Shown here: one piece after another, positions 24,283-32,644 of the stretch
How positions within the stretch are numbered: the first letter of the stretch is position 1
How the letters are laid out: each line of letters starts with the position of its first letter
Source: Rahnella ecdela
GTDB lineage: Bacteria; Pseudomonadota; Gammaproteobacteria; Enterobacterales; Enterobacteriaceae
Direction of reading: 5' to 3'
NCBI RefSeq assembly: GCF_019049625.1
Contig: NZ_JAFMOY010000130.1
Location: 297,544-361,543 of the forward strand
Length of the DNA: 64,000 nucleotides
Program-made: the position numbers and the translations under genes
Notes under the pieces: model-generated
Database searches by the model: none
The model's input: the letters and a program-made list of their open reading frames with translations, nothing else
Told to the model about the DNA's origin: nothing

Positions 24283-26013
24283 ATGACTTTACTGTCTGCA
24301 CAATCTGTATCTTTCGATAATTCCTTCGGCCCTTTGCTGGCTGAGATTTCCTTCGGCCTGAAAAAAGGCGACCGCATCGGCCTTATCGGCCACAACGGCT
24401 GCGGCAAAAGTACCCTGCTGAAAATCCTCAGCGGCGAACTGGCGGCAACATCCGGCAGCGTTACGCTGGCGAACCAGTGCCTGATGGCCCGCGTCGAACA
24501 ACATCTGCCTGAAGCACTGAACCATCACACCCTGCTGGAATCTGTTCTGAATCATCTGCCGCCGGGTCTTCATCAGCCAGAACTGTGGCAGGCGCAGGTG
24601 CTCCTTTCCACGCTGGGGTTCGATGAATCCGCCTGGCAACTGACGGCCGGCACGCTGAGCGGCGGGCAACACACCCGCCTGCTGCTGGCCCGCGCGCTGA
24701 TCCGCCAGCCCGATTTACTGCTGCTCGATGAGCCCAGCAACCATCTGGATTTACCGACGCTGTTATGGCTGGAACAGTTTCTGAAAAACTGGAACGGCAG
24801 TTTCGTGCTGGTTTCTCACGACCGCAGCCTGCTCGACAATGTGACCAACAGCACGTGGATCCTGCGCGACAAAACCCTGCAATTTATTCGCCTGCCATGC
24901 ACGCAGGCACGTCACGCGCTGGAGGAAAAAGACACCTCCGACGCCCTGCGCAGAAAAACGGAACAAAAGGAGATCGACCGCGTCACCAAAAGCGCCAAAC
25001 GTCTGGCGCTGTGGGGCAGCGTTTACGATAACGAAGGGCTGGCGCGCAAGGCCAAGCAAATGGAAAAGCAGGTCGACCGGCTGAAGGATGATCAGACCGA
25101 AGTCACCGCCGGTAACCAGTGGAAACTTCAGCTGAAAGGCGAAGCGCTGGCGGCTGACCGGGTTCTGGCGCTTTCAGGTTTGCAGGTTCGCCCGGCGCCT
25201 GATGCCCCGGTTCTGTTCACGCTGGATGATATGCGCATCAAAAGCGGTGACCGTATCGCGCTGGTCGGGCGCAACGGTTGCGGAAAATCTTCCCTGTTGC
25301 AGACGTTGTGGAACGCCTTCAGCCAGACGGAGTCACTCCCGACCGGTGTGACTTTCCATCCACGCGTGCGTGTGGGTTATTACGATCAGAATCAGCATCA
25401 GTTACAGGATGATGATTCTCTGGGTGACGCGCTGTCGAACTTTGCGCCGCTGACGGAAGAGCAGCGGAAAATGGCACTGATTGGCGCAGGATTCCCGTTT
25501 ATCCGTCATCAGCAAAAAGTGAGTACGCTCAGCGGCGGAGAACGTTCCCGGCTGTTGTTTATCGGGCTGACGCTGGCGAATTACTCGTTACTGCTGCTAG
25601 ATGAACCGACCAACCATCTGGATCTGGAAGGCAAAGAGGAGCTGGCGGAAACGCTGAAAACCTTCAGTGGCGCGGTGCTCTTAGTTTCGCACGACCGGAC
25701 GCTCATCGAACAAAGCTGTAACCGGTTCTGGCTGGTGGATGATTGTCGGTTAGAAGAATGGCATACCCTCGCTCCGGTTTATGCGGTGCTGGCGGGTTCT
25801 CCTCCCCCTGCTGAACCCCTCTCGCCACAAATTCAGTCCGACGTTGCGGTCACAGAAGTCTCAGAAGAAGAGCAACTGCTGGCGGAACTGGTGGAACTGG
25901 AACACCGCCTGGCAGAGGATGTGGCGCGCAAACCAAAGCATCAGAAACCTGAACTGCAACGTGAGTGGCAAACGCAAATTGCCCGGTTAAGTGCGTTGTT
26001 AAGTCTGGATTAA
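24283..26013 (+). CDS. ABC-F family ATPase (ribosome-associated type)
   Basis: This 576-residue protein has two ABC domains and no membrane segment. Domain 1: Walker A GHNGCGKST, signature LSGGQHTR, Walker B LLLDEPSNHLD. Domain 2: Walker A GRNGCGKSS, signature LSGGERSR, LLLDEPTNHLD. A charged linker of about 80 residues (KEIDRVTKSAKRLALWG) joins them, and a charged C-terminal coil (LVELEHRLAEDV) ends the protein. ABC-F proteins act on the ribosome, either as translation factors or by protecting it from antibiotics. It is not Uup, YheS, EttA or YbiT by overall sequence impression. The leader ORF upstream resembles control of antibiotic-induced ABC-F genes. Confidence 0.9.
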   Translation: MTLLSAQSVSFDNSFGPLLAEISFGLKKGDRIGLIGHNGCGKSTLLKILSGELAATSGSVTLANQCLMARVEQHLPEALNHHTLLESVLNHLPPGLHQPELWQAQVLLSTLGFDESAWQLTAGTLSGGQHTRLLLARALIRQPDLLLLDEPSNHLDLPTLLWLEQFLKNWNGSFVLVSHDRSLLDNVTNSTWILRDKTLQFIRLPCTQARHALEEKDTSDALRRKTEQKEIDRVTKSAKRLALWGSVYDNEGLARKAKQMEKQVDRLKDDQTEVTAGNQWKLQLKGEALAADRVLALSGLQVRPAPDAPVLFTLDDMRIKSGDRIALVGRNGCGKSSLLQTLWNAFSQTESLPTGVTFHPRVRVGYYDQNQHQLQDDDSLGDALSNFAPLTEEQRKMALIGAGFPFIRHQQKVSTLSGGERSRLLFIGLTLANYSLLLLDEPTNHLDLEGKEELAETLKTFSGAVLLVSHDRTLIEQSCNRFWLVDDCRLEEWHTLAPVYAVLAGSPPPAEPLSPQIQSDVAVTEVSEEEQLLAELVELEHRLAEDVARKPKHQKPELQREWQTQIARLSALLSLD

Positions 26014-26031
26014 ACGCTGATTTCCCATTCA

Positions 26032-26053
26032 AAGGCCTCAGGGACGGGGCCTT
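26032..26053 (+). terminator. Terminator after ABC-F gene
   Basis: AAGGCC and GGCCTT pair around CTCAGGGACGG-type loop bases, followed by GTTT. It lies 19 bp after the stop codon; a short T-run makes it weak. Confidence 0.5.
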
Positions 26054-26172
26054 GTTTCTGATCAAACAGAAAGTTTATTCGCTGCCGGTGCGCTTTAATG
26101 AACATAGTATGTTAAAAAATAGTATTCGATTTTCATCTGAACCCTGCGTTCATGCCTGCCGCCGGAGAGACT

Positions 26173-26907
26173 ATGTTTAACGTTTTACGTGCTGAACCCA
26201 AAACTACCTTTGAATATGGGCCGTTTCGTATCCGTCGTATGCGACCGGGACAAATCCAGCCGGAGAAAAACGATGACGCCTTTGGACCTCTCAGCGTTAT
26301 CGATCACGCCACGCTTGAGCAAGGCACGCTGGTGAAAATGCATGAGCATAACAACGACGAAATCCTCAGCTATATGTGGCGCGGTTCGATGGTGCATGAA
26401 GATTCAGTCGGGAACCGTGTTCCTCTTTCTCCGAAGCAACTGATGATGATGAATGCCGGTGAAAGCTTCTGGCATGAGGAATCGACGCCGCTGGTATCGG
26501 CAGAAATGTTGCAGATATTTATCCGCCCGCGCACGGCAAATCTGGAGGGTCGCGTGCAGTTTATGGCAAGACCTGACGGCATAAAAAGTAATGAGTGGAC
26601 GCTGCTTGCTGCGCCGGAAGGCATTGAGTCCCCGCTGGAAATTCGCCAGGCGGTGTATGTTTATGACATCCGCATGGATGAAAATACCACCACCGAAATT
26701 CCTTCACATGCGGGATTTGCTCAGTGGCTGTATGTGATGGACGGCGAAATCAAAATCGGGGATGTTACGCTGTCAAAAGGCGACGCGGTGAGTGATGAAG
26801 ACAGCAGGTTAACTGCGGCTACGGCGGTCAAAGACACGACTCTGGTGTGTTTTCTGGTGTGTCTGGGTGCACAGGCGGTACTGGAAGGCACTATCAGCGG
26901 GAAATAA
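26173..26907 (+). CDS. Pirin-family protein (YhaK-like)
   Basis: This 244-residue bicupin of the pirin family has PLSVIDHATLEQG, the metal-site region KMHEHNNDEILSYMWRGSMVHEDS, and NAGESFWHEES, followed by a second, degenerate cupin. Some bacterial pirins oxidise quercetin; E. coli YhaK is a redox-sensitive marker of unknown function. ATG 26173 follows GGAGAG. It is monocistronic with a good terminator. Enzyme activity is uncertain. Confidence 0.85.
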   Translation: MFNVLRAEPKTTFEYGPFRIRRMRPGQIQPEKNDDAFGPLSVIDHATLEQGTLVKMHEHNNDEILSYMWRGSMVHEDSVGNRVPLSPKQLMMMNAGESFWHEESTPLVSAEMLQIFIRPRTANLEGRVQFMARPDGIKSNEWTLLAAPEGIESPLEIRQAVYVYDIRMDENTTTEIPSHAGFAQWLYVMDGEIKIGDVTLSKGDAVSDEDSRLTAATAVKDTTLVCFLVCLGAQAVLEGTISGK

Positions 26908-26930
26908 TAACAATCTGATCGTACTAATGA

Positions 26931-26960
26931 AAAAGCCCCAGTCGTTAAACCGGGGCTTTT
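26931..26960 (+). terminator. Terminator after pirin gene
   Basis: AAAAGCCCC and GGGGCTTTT form a 9-bp stem, 24 bp after the stop codon. Confidence 0.85.
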
Positions 26961-27520
26961 AAGGTACTATCAAATTAATATTTAACATTCATCAACTTAA
27001 TTACGTGTACTGCTTAGGTAATGCAACTACTAAAGATGTACATATTTTCACAGGATATATTTTTACTGCCTGGTAACGCTATCCTCCTATAATTTTGTGG
27101 AATAACATCAGTATCCTGTTCATTTCATTTACCCTCCTGATTTGCATCGGGATAAATGAGTACATCACCCTCGCGATATATACTCTTTGATGCGTGGCCT
27201 TACTCTCGTCGCGACATTCTCGATTTCATACTTACGTACCCAAATCGCGAACATTACTCTAACTAACAAGGCGTTACATCATCGCGCTTTCGTCCACATC
27301 ATGCGATTGCACAGCTTTACTGCGTGGCCTTAAAGCGTCATCTCACGGACTTTCAAATAACGCCCGGTGTTGAATCACCCATACTAAAATACTTCGTGGC
27401 CTTTATCGCATCTCATTATTGACAAGTTTATCAACTTGCTAAATGCACCGCGAAATAAAAATTTCTTTTCACTTCTCTCTGGTGCTGAGTTCTAATCTAC
27501 TCGCTATATATTGTGTGTCA
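26961..27520. other. Long non-coding stretch with three short direct repeats
   Basis: These 560 bp have no convincing ORF on either strand. CGTGGCCTT occurs three times (27193, 27323 and 27395). The last two copies are followed within a few bases by CG-CATCTCA (CGTCATCTCA and CGCATCTCA). A rho-independent terminator closes the region at 27521 with no gene in front of it. This suggests an untranslated RNA or a 5' leader ending there. A TTGACA at 27419 lacks a convincing -10 at normal spacing. Confidence 0.45.
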
Positions 27521-27550
27521 ACCCTGTATTTTCGAACAGGGTTTTTTATT
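27521..27550 (+). terminator. Orphan rho-independent terminator
   Basis: ACCCTGT and ACAGGGT pair around ATTTTCGA, followed by TTTTTATT. No coding gene precedes it within 600 bp on the plus strand. Confidence 0.85.
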
Positions 27551-27723
27551 CTTTAACGATAAGAAAACGTAATGAAATCTGTGATCTGCGCCATGGATAT
27601 CAGCCCTCCGATTAACCTGGAAATTGCACAATGATAATATTTTGTACACATTTCCAGCGTTATTTCCCTGTGTCACTTCCTGAATGCCCTGCTCAGCTTC
27701 TGAATCTGCGATTTTGTATCAGA

Positions 27724-27743
27724 AAACTAGTTCAGCAGTGTAC
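27724..27743. promoter_or_regulatory. Possible trp operator upstream of mtr
   Basis: AACTAGTTCAGCAGTGTAC contains the CTAGTT half of a TrpR site and a poorer second half. The E. coli mtr gene is known to be repressed by TrpR and activated by TyrR. The match is partial and no clear TyrR box was seen. Confidence 0.3.
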
Positions 27744-27886
27744 AAGACGCTTCATTTTCACTATATTGCCGCGCTTAAGACCAAAATCGCAGCACAAAAC
27801 AGCGATTCATGATCAATATTCAACTCATTTCTTTTTCAGCCATTCTTTCGACGAATTCTGATAAAAGCCACGCGAGGATACGCACT

Positions 27887-29131
27887 ATGGCGACGCTTTC
27901 CGTAACCGCCCCGCAACGTTCAGTACTGGGCGGCGCAATGATTATTGGTGGAACGATCATCGGCGCGGGGATGTTTTCCCTGCCGGTGGTGATGTCCGGC
28001 GCCTGGTTTTTCTGGTCAGTGGCCGCACTGATTTTCACCTGGTTTTGCATGCTGCATTCCGGCCTGATGATCCTTGAAGCAAACCTTAACTATCCGGTGG
28101 GATCGAGTTTCAATACGGTGACCGGCGATCTGCTGGGTAAGCACTGGAACCGGCTGAATGGCATCACTATTGCGTTTGTTTTATATATTCTGACTTACGC
28201 TTATATCTCCGCCAGCGGTTCGGTTATCCAGCATACCTTGCGCGAAATGTCGGTGAATTTTTCTCCCCGCCTTGGCGGTCTGCTGACCGCACTGGTCGTG
28301 GCCTTTATCGTCTGGCTGAGCACCCGGGCAGTGAGCCGTATGACCGCTATCGTGCTCGGCGCAAAAATCATCGCCTTTTTCCTGACATTCGGCAGCCTGC
28401 TGTGGCATGTGAAACCGGTGAATCTGCTTAACAGCGTCGAGATCAACCCGAGCTATATGCCTTATGTGCTGGCGACGCTGCCCTTCTGTCTGGCGTCATT
28501 TGGCTATCACGGCAATGTGCCGAGCCTGATGAAGTACTACGGCAAAAATCCGCAGATCATCAAAAAATGTCTGCTGCTGGGTACGCTGATGGCGCTCGGG
28601 TTGTATATCATCTGGATGCTGGGGACGATGGGCAACATTCCGCGTCCGGAATTTATCGGTATCGCCGAGCGTGGCGGCAACATTGACGTGCTGGTGCAGT
28701 CGCTGAGTCAGATCCTCAACAGTGCCGGTCTGGATTTGCTGCTGACTATTTTCTCCAACTTTGCGGTTGCCTGTTCATTCTTAGGGGTAACGCTGGGCCT
28801 GTTTGATTATCTGGCCGACTTGTTTACATTCAGCGACAGCCGCACTGGTCGCTTCAAAACGGCGCTGGTCACCTTTGTTCCGCCGATTATCGGTGGAGTG
28901 ATTTATCCCGACGGTTTCATTTATGCGATTGGTTTTGCCGGTCTTGCAGCGACCGTCTGGGCGGTGATTGTTCCGGCGCTGATGGCGCGTGCATCGCGTC
29001 AGCGTTTTGGCAGCCCGCTGTACCGCGTGTGGGGCGGCAATAAAATGATCGTACTGGTGCTGCTGTTCGGCGTGCTCAATGCAGTGGTACATATTTTGTC
29101 GAGCGTGAATTTACTGCCGGTATATCGTTAA
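27887..29131 (+). CDS. mtr: Tryptophan-specific transporter
   Basis: This is a high-affinity tryptophan:H+ symporter of the aromatic amino acid permease family in the inner membrane. The 414 residues equal the length of E. coli Mtr and match it closely: [33 protein letters not shown] segments, [33 protein letters not shown] and the final [13 protein letters not shown]. About 11 membrane segments are expected. The start ATG 27887 (MATLSVT) follows GAGGA; an earlier in-frame ATG at 27809 would add 26 unrelated residues. Monocistronic. Confidence 0.95.
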   Translation: MATLSVTAPQRSVLGGAMIIGGTIIGAGMFSLPVVMSGAWFFWSVAALIFTWFCMLHSGLMILEANLNYPVGSSFNTVTGDLLGKHWNRLNGITIAFVLYILTYAYISASGSVIQHTLREMSVNFSPRLGGLLTALVVAFIVWLSTRAVSRMTAIVLGAKIIAFFLTFGSLLWHVKPVNLLNSVEINPSYMPYVLATLPFCLASFGYHGNVPSLMKYYGKNPQIIKKCLLLGTLMALGLYIIWMLGTMGNIPRPEFIGIAERGGNIDVLVQSLSQILNSAGLDLLLTIFSNFAVACSFLGVTLGLFDYLADLFTFSDSRTGRFKTALVTFVPPIIGGVIYPDGFIYAIGFAGLAATVWAVIVPALMARASRQRFGSPLYRVWGGNKMIVLVLLFGVLNAVVHILSSVNLLPVYR

Positions 29132-29212
29132 AGGCCGCCTTGCTTCTGTTCTTCGGCACCACCATATCGGTAAATGACAGCAACGCTGAATGACTGAAAC
29201 CAGAGGTGATAG

Positions 29213-29878
29213 ATGAACGTGTTGATATTTGGGGCCAGCGGTATGGTCGGACAAGGTGTGCTGCGCGAGTCTCTGGCAGCTCCGGATGTGGAAAGTGTGA
29301 CCGTGGTCGGGCGGTCGCCGCTGGCGCTGGAAAACCCGCGACTTCATCAGCAAATCTGGCCGGATCTGATGGCAGAAGAGCGCATTGCCACGCTGCCTGA
29401 TAACGCCGATGCCTGTTTCTTTTGCCTCGGCGTCTCCTCAGCGGGAATGACGGAAGCCCAATATTCCAGACTGACGTATGACCTGACGCTGGATATCGCG
29501 TCAGCGTTAGTGAAAAAGAATCCGGCGATGACTTTTATCTATGTTTCCGGTGCAGGCACCGACAGTTCTGAACAAGGGAAAAGCATGTGGGCGCGGGTGA
29601 AAGGCCGGACCGAAAATGCCCTGCTGAAACTCGGTTTCGCCAACGTTTTCCTTTTCCGTCCAGGCGTCATTCAGCCATTACACGGAGCGCAATCCAAAAC
29701 CCGCAGTTACCGGATACTGTACACCGTGATGGCTCCGCTGTTGCCGTTGCTGCGTAAGGGGTTCCCTGATTCAGTGCTGAGTACTCAAATTATCGGCAAC
29801 GCCATGCTCAATGCTGTGCGTCAGGGGTATCCGAAAGCGATACTTGAAACGGCGGACATTGCCCGTCTGGGGCGCTGA
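29213..29878 (+). CDS. NAD(P)-binding epimerase-like protein (atypical SDR)
   Basis: This 221-residue Rossmann protein has the N-terminal GASGMVGQGVLRE nucleotide-binding motif, FFCLGVSSAGMTEAQYSRLTYD and YVSGAGTDSSEQG, with MWARVKGRTENALLKLGF where the catalytic Lys of atypical SDRs sits. It resembles small YwnB/HTATIP2-like nucleoside-diphosphate-sugar epimerase-type proteins of unknown substrate. AGAGGTG precedes ATG 29213. It is followed by a strong terminator. Confidence 0.82.
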   Translation: MNVLIFGASGMVGQGVLRESLAAPDVESVTVVGRSPLALENPRLHQQIWPDLMAEERIATLPDNADACFFCLGVSSAGMTEAQYSRLTYDLTLDIASALVKKNPAMTFIYVSGAGTDSSEQGKSMWARVKGRTENALLKLGFANVFLFRPGVIQPLHGAQSKTRSYRILYTVMAPLLPLLRKGFPDSVLSTQIIGNAMLNAVRQGYPKAILETADIARLGR

Positions 29879-29894
29879 GAACCCGAAACATATT

Positions 29895-29927
29895 AAAAAA
29901 ATCCCCTGCCAGCCAGGGGATTTTTTT
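29895..29927. terminator. Bidirectional terminator between epimerase-like gene and PTS gene
   Basis: AAAAAATCCCCTG and CAGGGGATTTTTT form a perfect stem with a short CC-AGC loop. It serves the convergent genes ending at 29878 and 29943. Confidence 0.9.
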
Positions 29928-29942
29928 CACGTTCGTTTCACA

Positions 29943-31328
29943 TTAACGGCTCAGATCCCCGCTTAATCCCGGCCCGGCAGAGGGCACCAGCACCCGCGTT
30001 TTACCATAGACAATGGTCAGAATCGCCGGAACGGTAAACGCCACCGCAATCGCCAGCACTTCATAAATCATTTTCGAATCCGGGCCGCTGAATAATCCCA
30101 GCTCAAACACGTTCAGGACCGGCAGGAAACTGTAAGTTTTCACGCCCAGCAGACCGGTTATCGCGCCACCCAGTGCCGCGCCTACGCTGCCGAACACAAA
30201 CAGCATTTTGTATTTCAGATTCACGCCGTAAAGCGCGGGCTCGGTAATCCCAAAGAAAGCAGAGACGGAAGCCGAAATCGCAATCTGCTTATCACGGATA
30301 TTGCGGGCAATGAAAATCGCCCCGAACGCCGCACCAAACTGCCCCATCACGGCGGACATAAACATCGCCATAATCGTGTCGTAACCGTTGACCTGAATGT
30401 TGATCAGCGCCAGCGGAATAATGCCCCAGTGAACGCCGAACACCACGAATATCTGCCCGATCCCCGCCAGTAAGGCCCCGGAAATCACCGGACTCAGGTT
30501 GTACAGCCAGGCATAGCCGCTGGCGATCCCCACACCGACATAATCAGCCACCGGCCCGATGACGGTAAAGACCACAAAGCCGCAGATAATCAACGACAGA
30601 CACGGCACAAAGACCAGCGCGGCAATTTCAGGAATGACCTTTTTCAGCCAGCGTTCGACATAACTCAGGAACAGTACCGCGAAGACCGCCGGGATCACCG
30701 CGCCGCCATAAATTTTAACGTTCAGCGCCAGTCCCATAAAGTGAAATGCGCCGGGAATACCGGGGTCGGTCAGCGGAAATATCATTGCCGCAGTCAGCGC
30801 CAGCGCGGTGAATTTGTTCGCCCTGAAACGCTCGGCGGCCGTCACAGCGATGAACAACGGCAGCATGACAAACACGCCGCTGGCAAGTGCGTTGAACACA
30901 GTAAAAACGTAAGAATGGGGATCCACCAGATTCAGGGTTTGCAGCAGCACCACAATCCCTTTGACCACCCCGACACCGGCCAGCACGCCGATGTACGGCG
31001 TGAAAATGGCCGACAGCGTCGCCAGTAAACGATTGATCAAAGACCCCTGAGTCACCGCACCCGGTTCTGCGGCAGACTGCCCGCCAAGAGAGGCCTGGAT
31101 CGCCGCAAAGACCTGCTCCACTTTCGGGCCAATTACAATCTGAAACTGGCCGGGATTCTCGACCAGCTTCACGACTTCAGGCAGCTTGTACAGCGCGTCT
31201 TTTTTCACTTTGCCGGCGTCTTTGAGCGTAAAACGTAACCGGGTTGCGCAATGTGTCAGGTGTTGTATATTTTCGGATCCCCCCACGTTTTCAATAATCT
31301 GCGGGGCAAGCTGACTGAATGTAGCCAT
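29943..31328 (-). CDS. PTS transporter subunit EIIBC (glucose/beta-glucoside superfamily)
   Basis: This 461-residue protein has an N-terminal EIIB domain (phosphorylated Cys27 in HCATRLRF) and a C-terminal EIIC membrane domain of about 8-10 segments (GVVKGIVVLLQ, FFGITEPALYGVNLKYK with the conserved ITEPALYG motif). There is no EIIA domain, so a EIIA such as Crr would be borrowed. It is 41 bp downstream of a SIS-domain gene rather than a phosphoglucosidase. This points to uptake of an amino sugar or Amadori-type sugar-amine rather than a glucoside. Expression likely depends on the palindrome at 32454. Confidence 0.9.
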   Translation of the reverse strand: MATFSQLAPQIIENVGGSENIQHLTHCATRLRFTLKDAGKVKKDALYKLPEVVKLVENPGQFQIVIGPKVEQVFAAIQASLGGQSAAEPGAVTQGSLINRLLATLSAIFTPYIGVLAGVGVVKGIVVLLQTLNLVDPHSYVFTVFNALASGVFVMLPLFIAVTAAERFRANKFTALALTAAMIFPLTDPGIPGAFHFMGLALNVKIYGGAVIPAVFAVLFLSYVERWLKKVIPEIAALVFVPCLSLIICGFVVFTVIGPVADYVGVGIASGYAWLYNLSPVISGALLAGIGQIFVVFGVHWGIIPLALINIQVNGYDTIMAMFMSAVMGQFGAAFGAIFIARNIRDKQIAISASVSAFFGITEPALYGVNLKYKMLFVFGSVGAALGGAITGLLGVKTYSFLPVLNVFELGLFSGPDSKMIYEVLAIAVAFTVPAILTIVYGKTRVLVPSAGPGLSGDLSR

Positions 31329-31369
31329 GGTGATTCCTCAGTTTCAAGGTTAGGACGCAGGTGTTGAAC

Positions 31370-32440
31370 TCAGACGAAGTCGCCCGGTTTTGTTTTACTT
31401 TTTACGGCGACGCCAAAGTCGGTAAAAATGCGTTGTGGCAGGTTATTGCCTTTCGCTTGCGCAATATGATGAGCGAGGATCTGGAACGGGATCACCATCA
31501 GCAGCGGCGCGATAAATTCATCCACCGGCGCGTTAATGGCCAGCGTGCGCGGGTCATCGCTCTGGCCGAGTTTCAGCGTGTAGACATAATCGGTGTATTT
31601 TTGCTCATAGGATTTCAGCAGCATCAATCTTTCGCGGGCAATGCCGGGCGTGTCGATAAAGAACATCCGATGGCTGGCATTCACCTCGAAATACGGGCCG
31701 TGCATAAACGCTTCTAATTCCACGCCCTGTGACGGCACGCGGATTGTTTCCGCAAACTTGGTTTCCATTTCTTTAATCACCCCGATTGAGGGGCCATAAC
31801 CAATGGCGGTAAATCGCGGCGAACCGGTCAGTTCTTCCTGCCATTCTTTAAAGAAAGTTTCTGTGGCAGAAATAACCTCAGGAATACAACTCACGGCAGC
31901 GGTTAATTTATCCAGCTCCGCCCTTTCCTGTTCTGAACTGATGAGCCCGTTAATTCTGGCGGTATAAACACCCAGCAGCATGAATTTAAAAATAGTGGCG
32001 ATATACCCTTTGGTGACATACCCCACTTTCTCCTCACCGATTTCGAGATCAATAACATGATCAACGGTGGTGGCTAATTCACTGTTTAAATTTCCGGTCA
32101 TGCCGTAGGTCATCACCGGATAACTTTCGCGGATATGTTTAATGGCATTCAGCGTGGAAGTACTCTCCCCGCTTTGCGAAACGCCGATGACGATACGCAC
32201 CGATTCATCGAACTTTTCGTAGTGCTGAAAATGGAAAGGTTCCACGACGCTTATCCGTACGCCGGTCAGTTTCTCAACATAAAATTTGGCGCTCATAATG
32301 GCGTTAATGCTGGATCCTGTCGCCATCACCAGCCAGTTCGCCGGGTCGTTAATCACTGGTAAATCATTAGGATAATGCGAAACAATCCCTGCAAGCGTTG
32401 CCTGTTCTTCCTGAATGTAAGTCATCATGGTTGGTTTCAT
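31370..32440 (-). CDS. SIS-domain sugar isomerase/deglycase (FrlB/AgaS-like)
   Basis: This 356-residue protein has two SIS (sugar isomerase) domains: VMATGSSINAIMSAKFY and IGVSQSGESTSTLNAIKH in the first, IGYGPSIGVIKEMETKFAE and the GVELEAFMHGPYFEV loop in the second. It lacks the glutaminase domain of GlmS, so it acts like fructoselysine-6-phosphate deglycase or a related amino-sugar phosphate deaminase/isomerase. Start ATG 32440 follows GGGAGA. It is first in the operon with the EIIBC gene, and a 34-bp operator-like palindrome is only 13 bp upstream. The exact substrate is unknown. Confidence 0.85.
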   Translation of the reverse strand: MKPTMMTYIQEEQATLAGIVSHYPNDLPVINDPANWLVMATGSSINAIMSAKFYVEKLTGVRISVVEPFHFQHYEKFDESVRIVIGVSQSGESTSTLNAIKHIRESYPVMTYGMTGNLNSELATTVDHVIDLEIGEEKVGYVTKGYIATIFKFMLLGVYTARINGLISSEQERAELDKLTAAVSCIPEVISATETFFKEWQEELTGSPRFTAIGYGPSIGVIKEMETKFAETIRVPSQGVELEAFMHGPYFEVNASHRMFFIDTPGIARERLMLLKSYEQKYTDYVYTLKLGQSDDPRTLAINAPVDEFIAPLLMVIPFQILAHHIAQAKGNNLPQRIFTDFGVAVKSKTKPGDFV

Positions 32441-32453
32441 CTGGTTCTCCCGT

Positions 32454-32487
32454 GGTTAAAACCTGAAAACGTTTTCAGGTTTTAACC
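32454..32487. promoter_or_regulatory. 34-bp perfect palindrome, operator of the PTS/SIS operon
   Basis: The 17-bp left arm GGTTAAAACCTGAAAAC is followed directly by its perfect reverse complement. The core ACCTGAAAACGTTTTCAGGT has the central CG of LacI-family sites. It lies between the LacI-type regulator and the SIS gene, so it is the likely binding site of that regulator. As RNA it could also fold into a hairpin. Confidence 0.85.
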
Positions 32488-32570
32488 TAGAGGAGCACCC
32501 CGTGCGTTGTCAACGGACTTGTCAGCAATTGTGGGCGGGATCAAAAAATATCGTTTTGCAGCAGATAACG

Positions 32571-32615
32571 ACGCTAAAAAGACAAAGGGCGTAATACGGT
32601 GAAGTATTACGCCCT
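32571..32615 (-). terminator. Terminator of the LacI-type gene
   Basis: AGGGCGTAATAC and GTATTACGCCCT (plus-strand view) form a perfect 12-bp stem. On the minus strand it is followed by TTGTCTTTTT. It lies 30 bp after the regulator's stop codon. Confidence 0.8.
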
Positions 32616-32644
32616 GACTAATAAATACACTATGGAGGAAATTG

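Noticed and set aside
27001..27180. CsrB/C-like RNA on the minus strand from GGAGG-like motifs
   Set aside because: Only a few scattered GGA motifs occur, not the dense repeated hairpin loops of CsrB/CsrC.
27631..27886. ORF at 27631-27861 and an extended Mtr N-terminus from 27809
   Set aside because: The first has no ribosome site and overlaps mtr control sequences. The second adds residues absent from Mtr, while ATG 27887 matches E. coli exactly.
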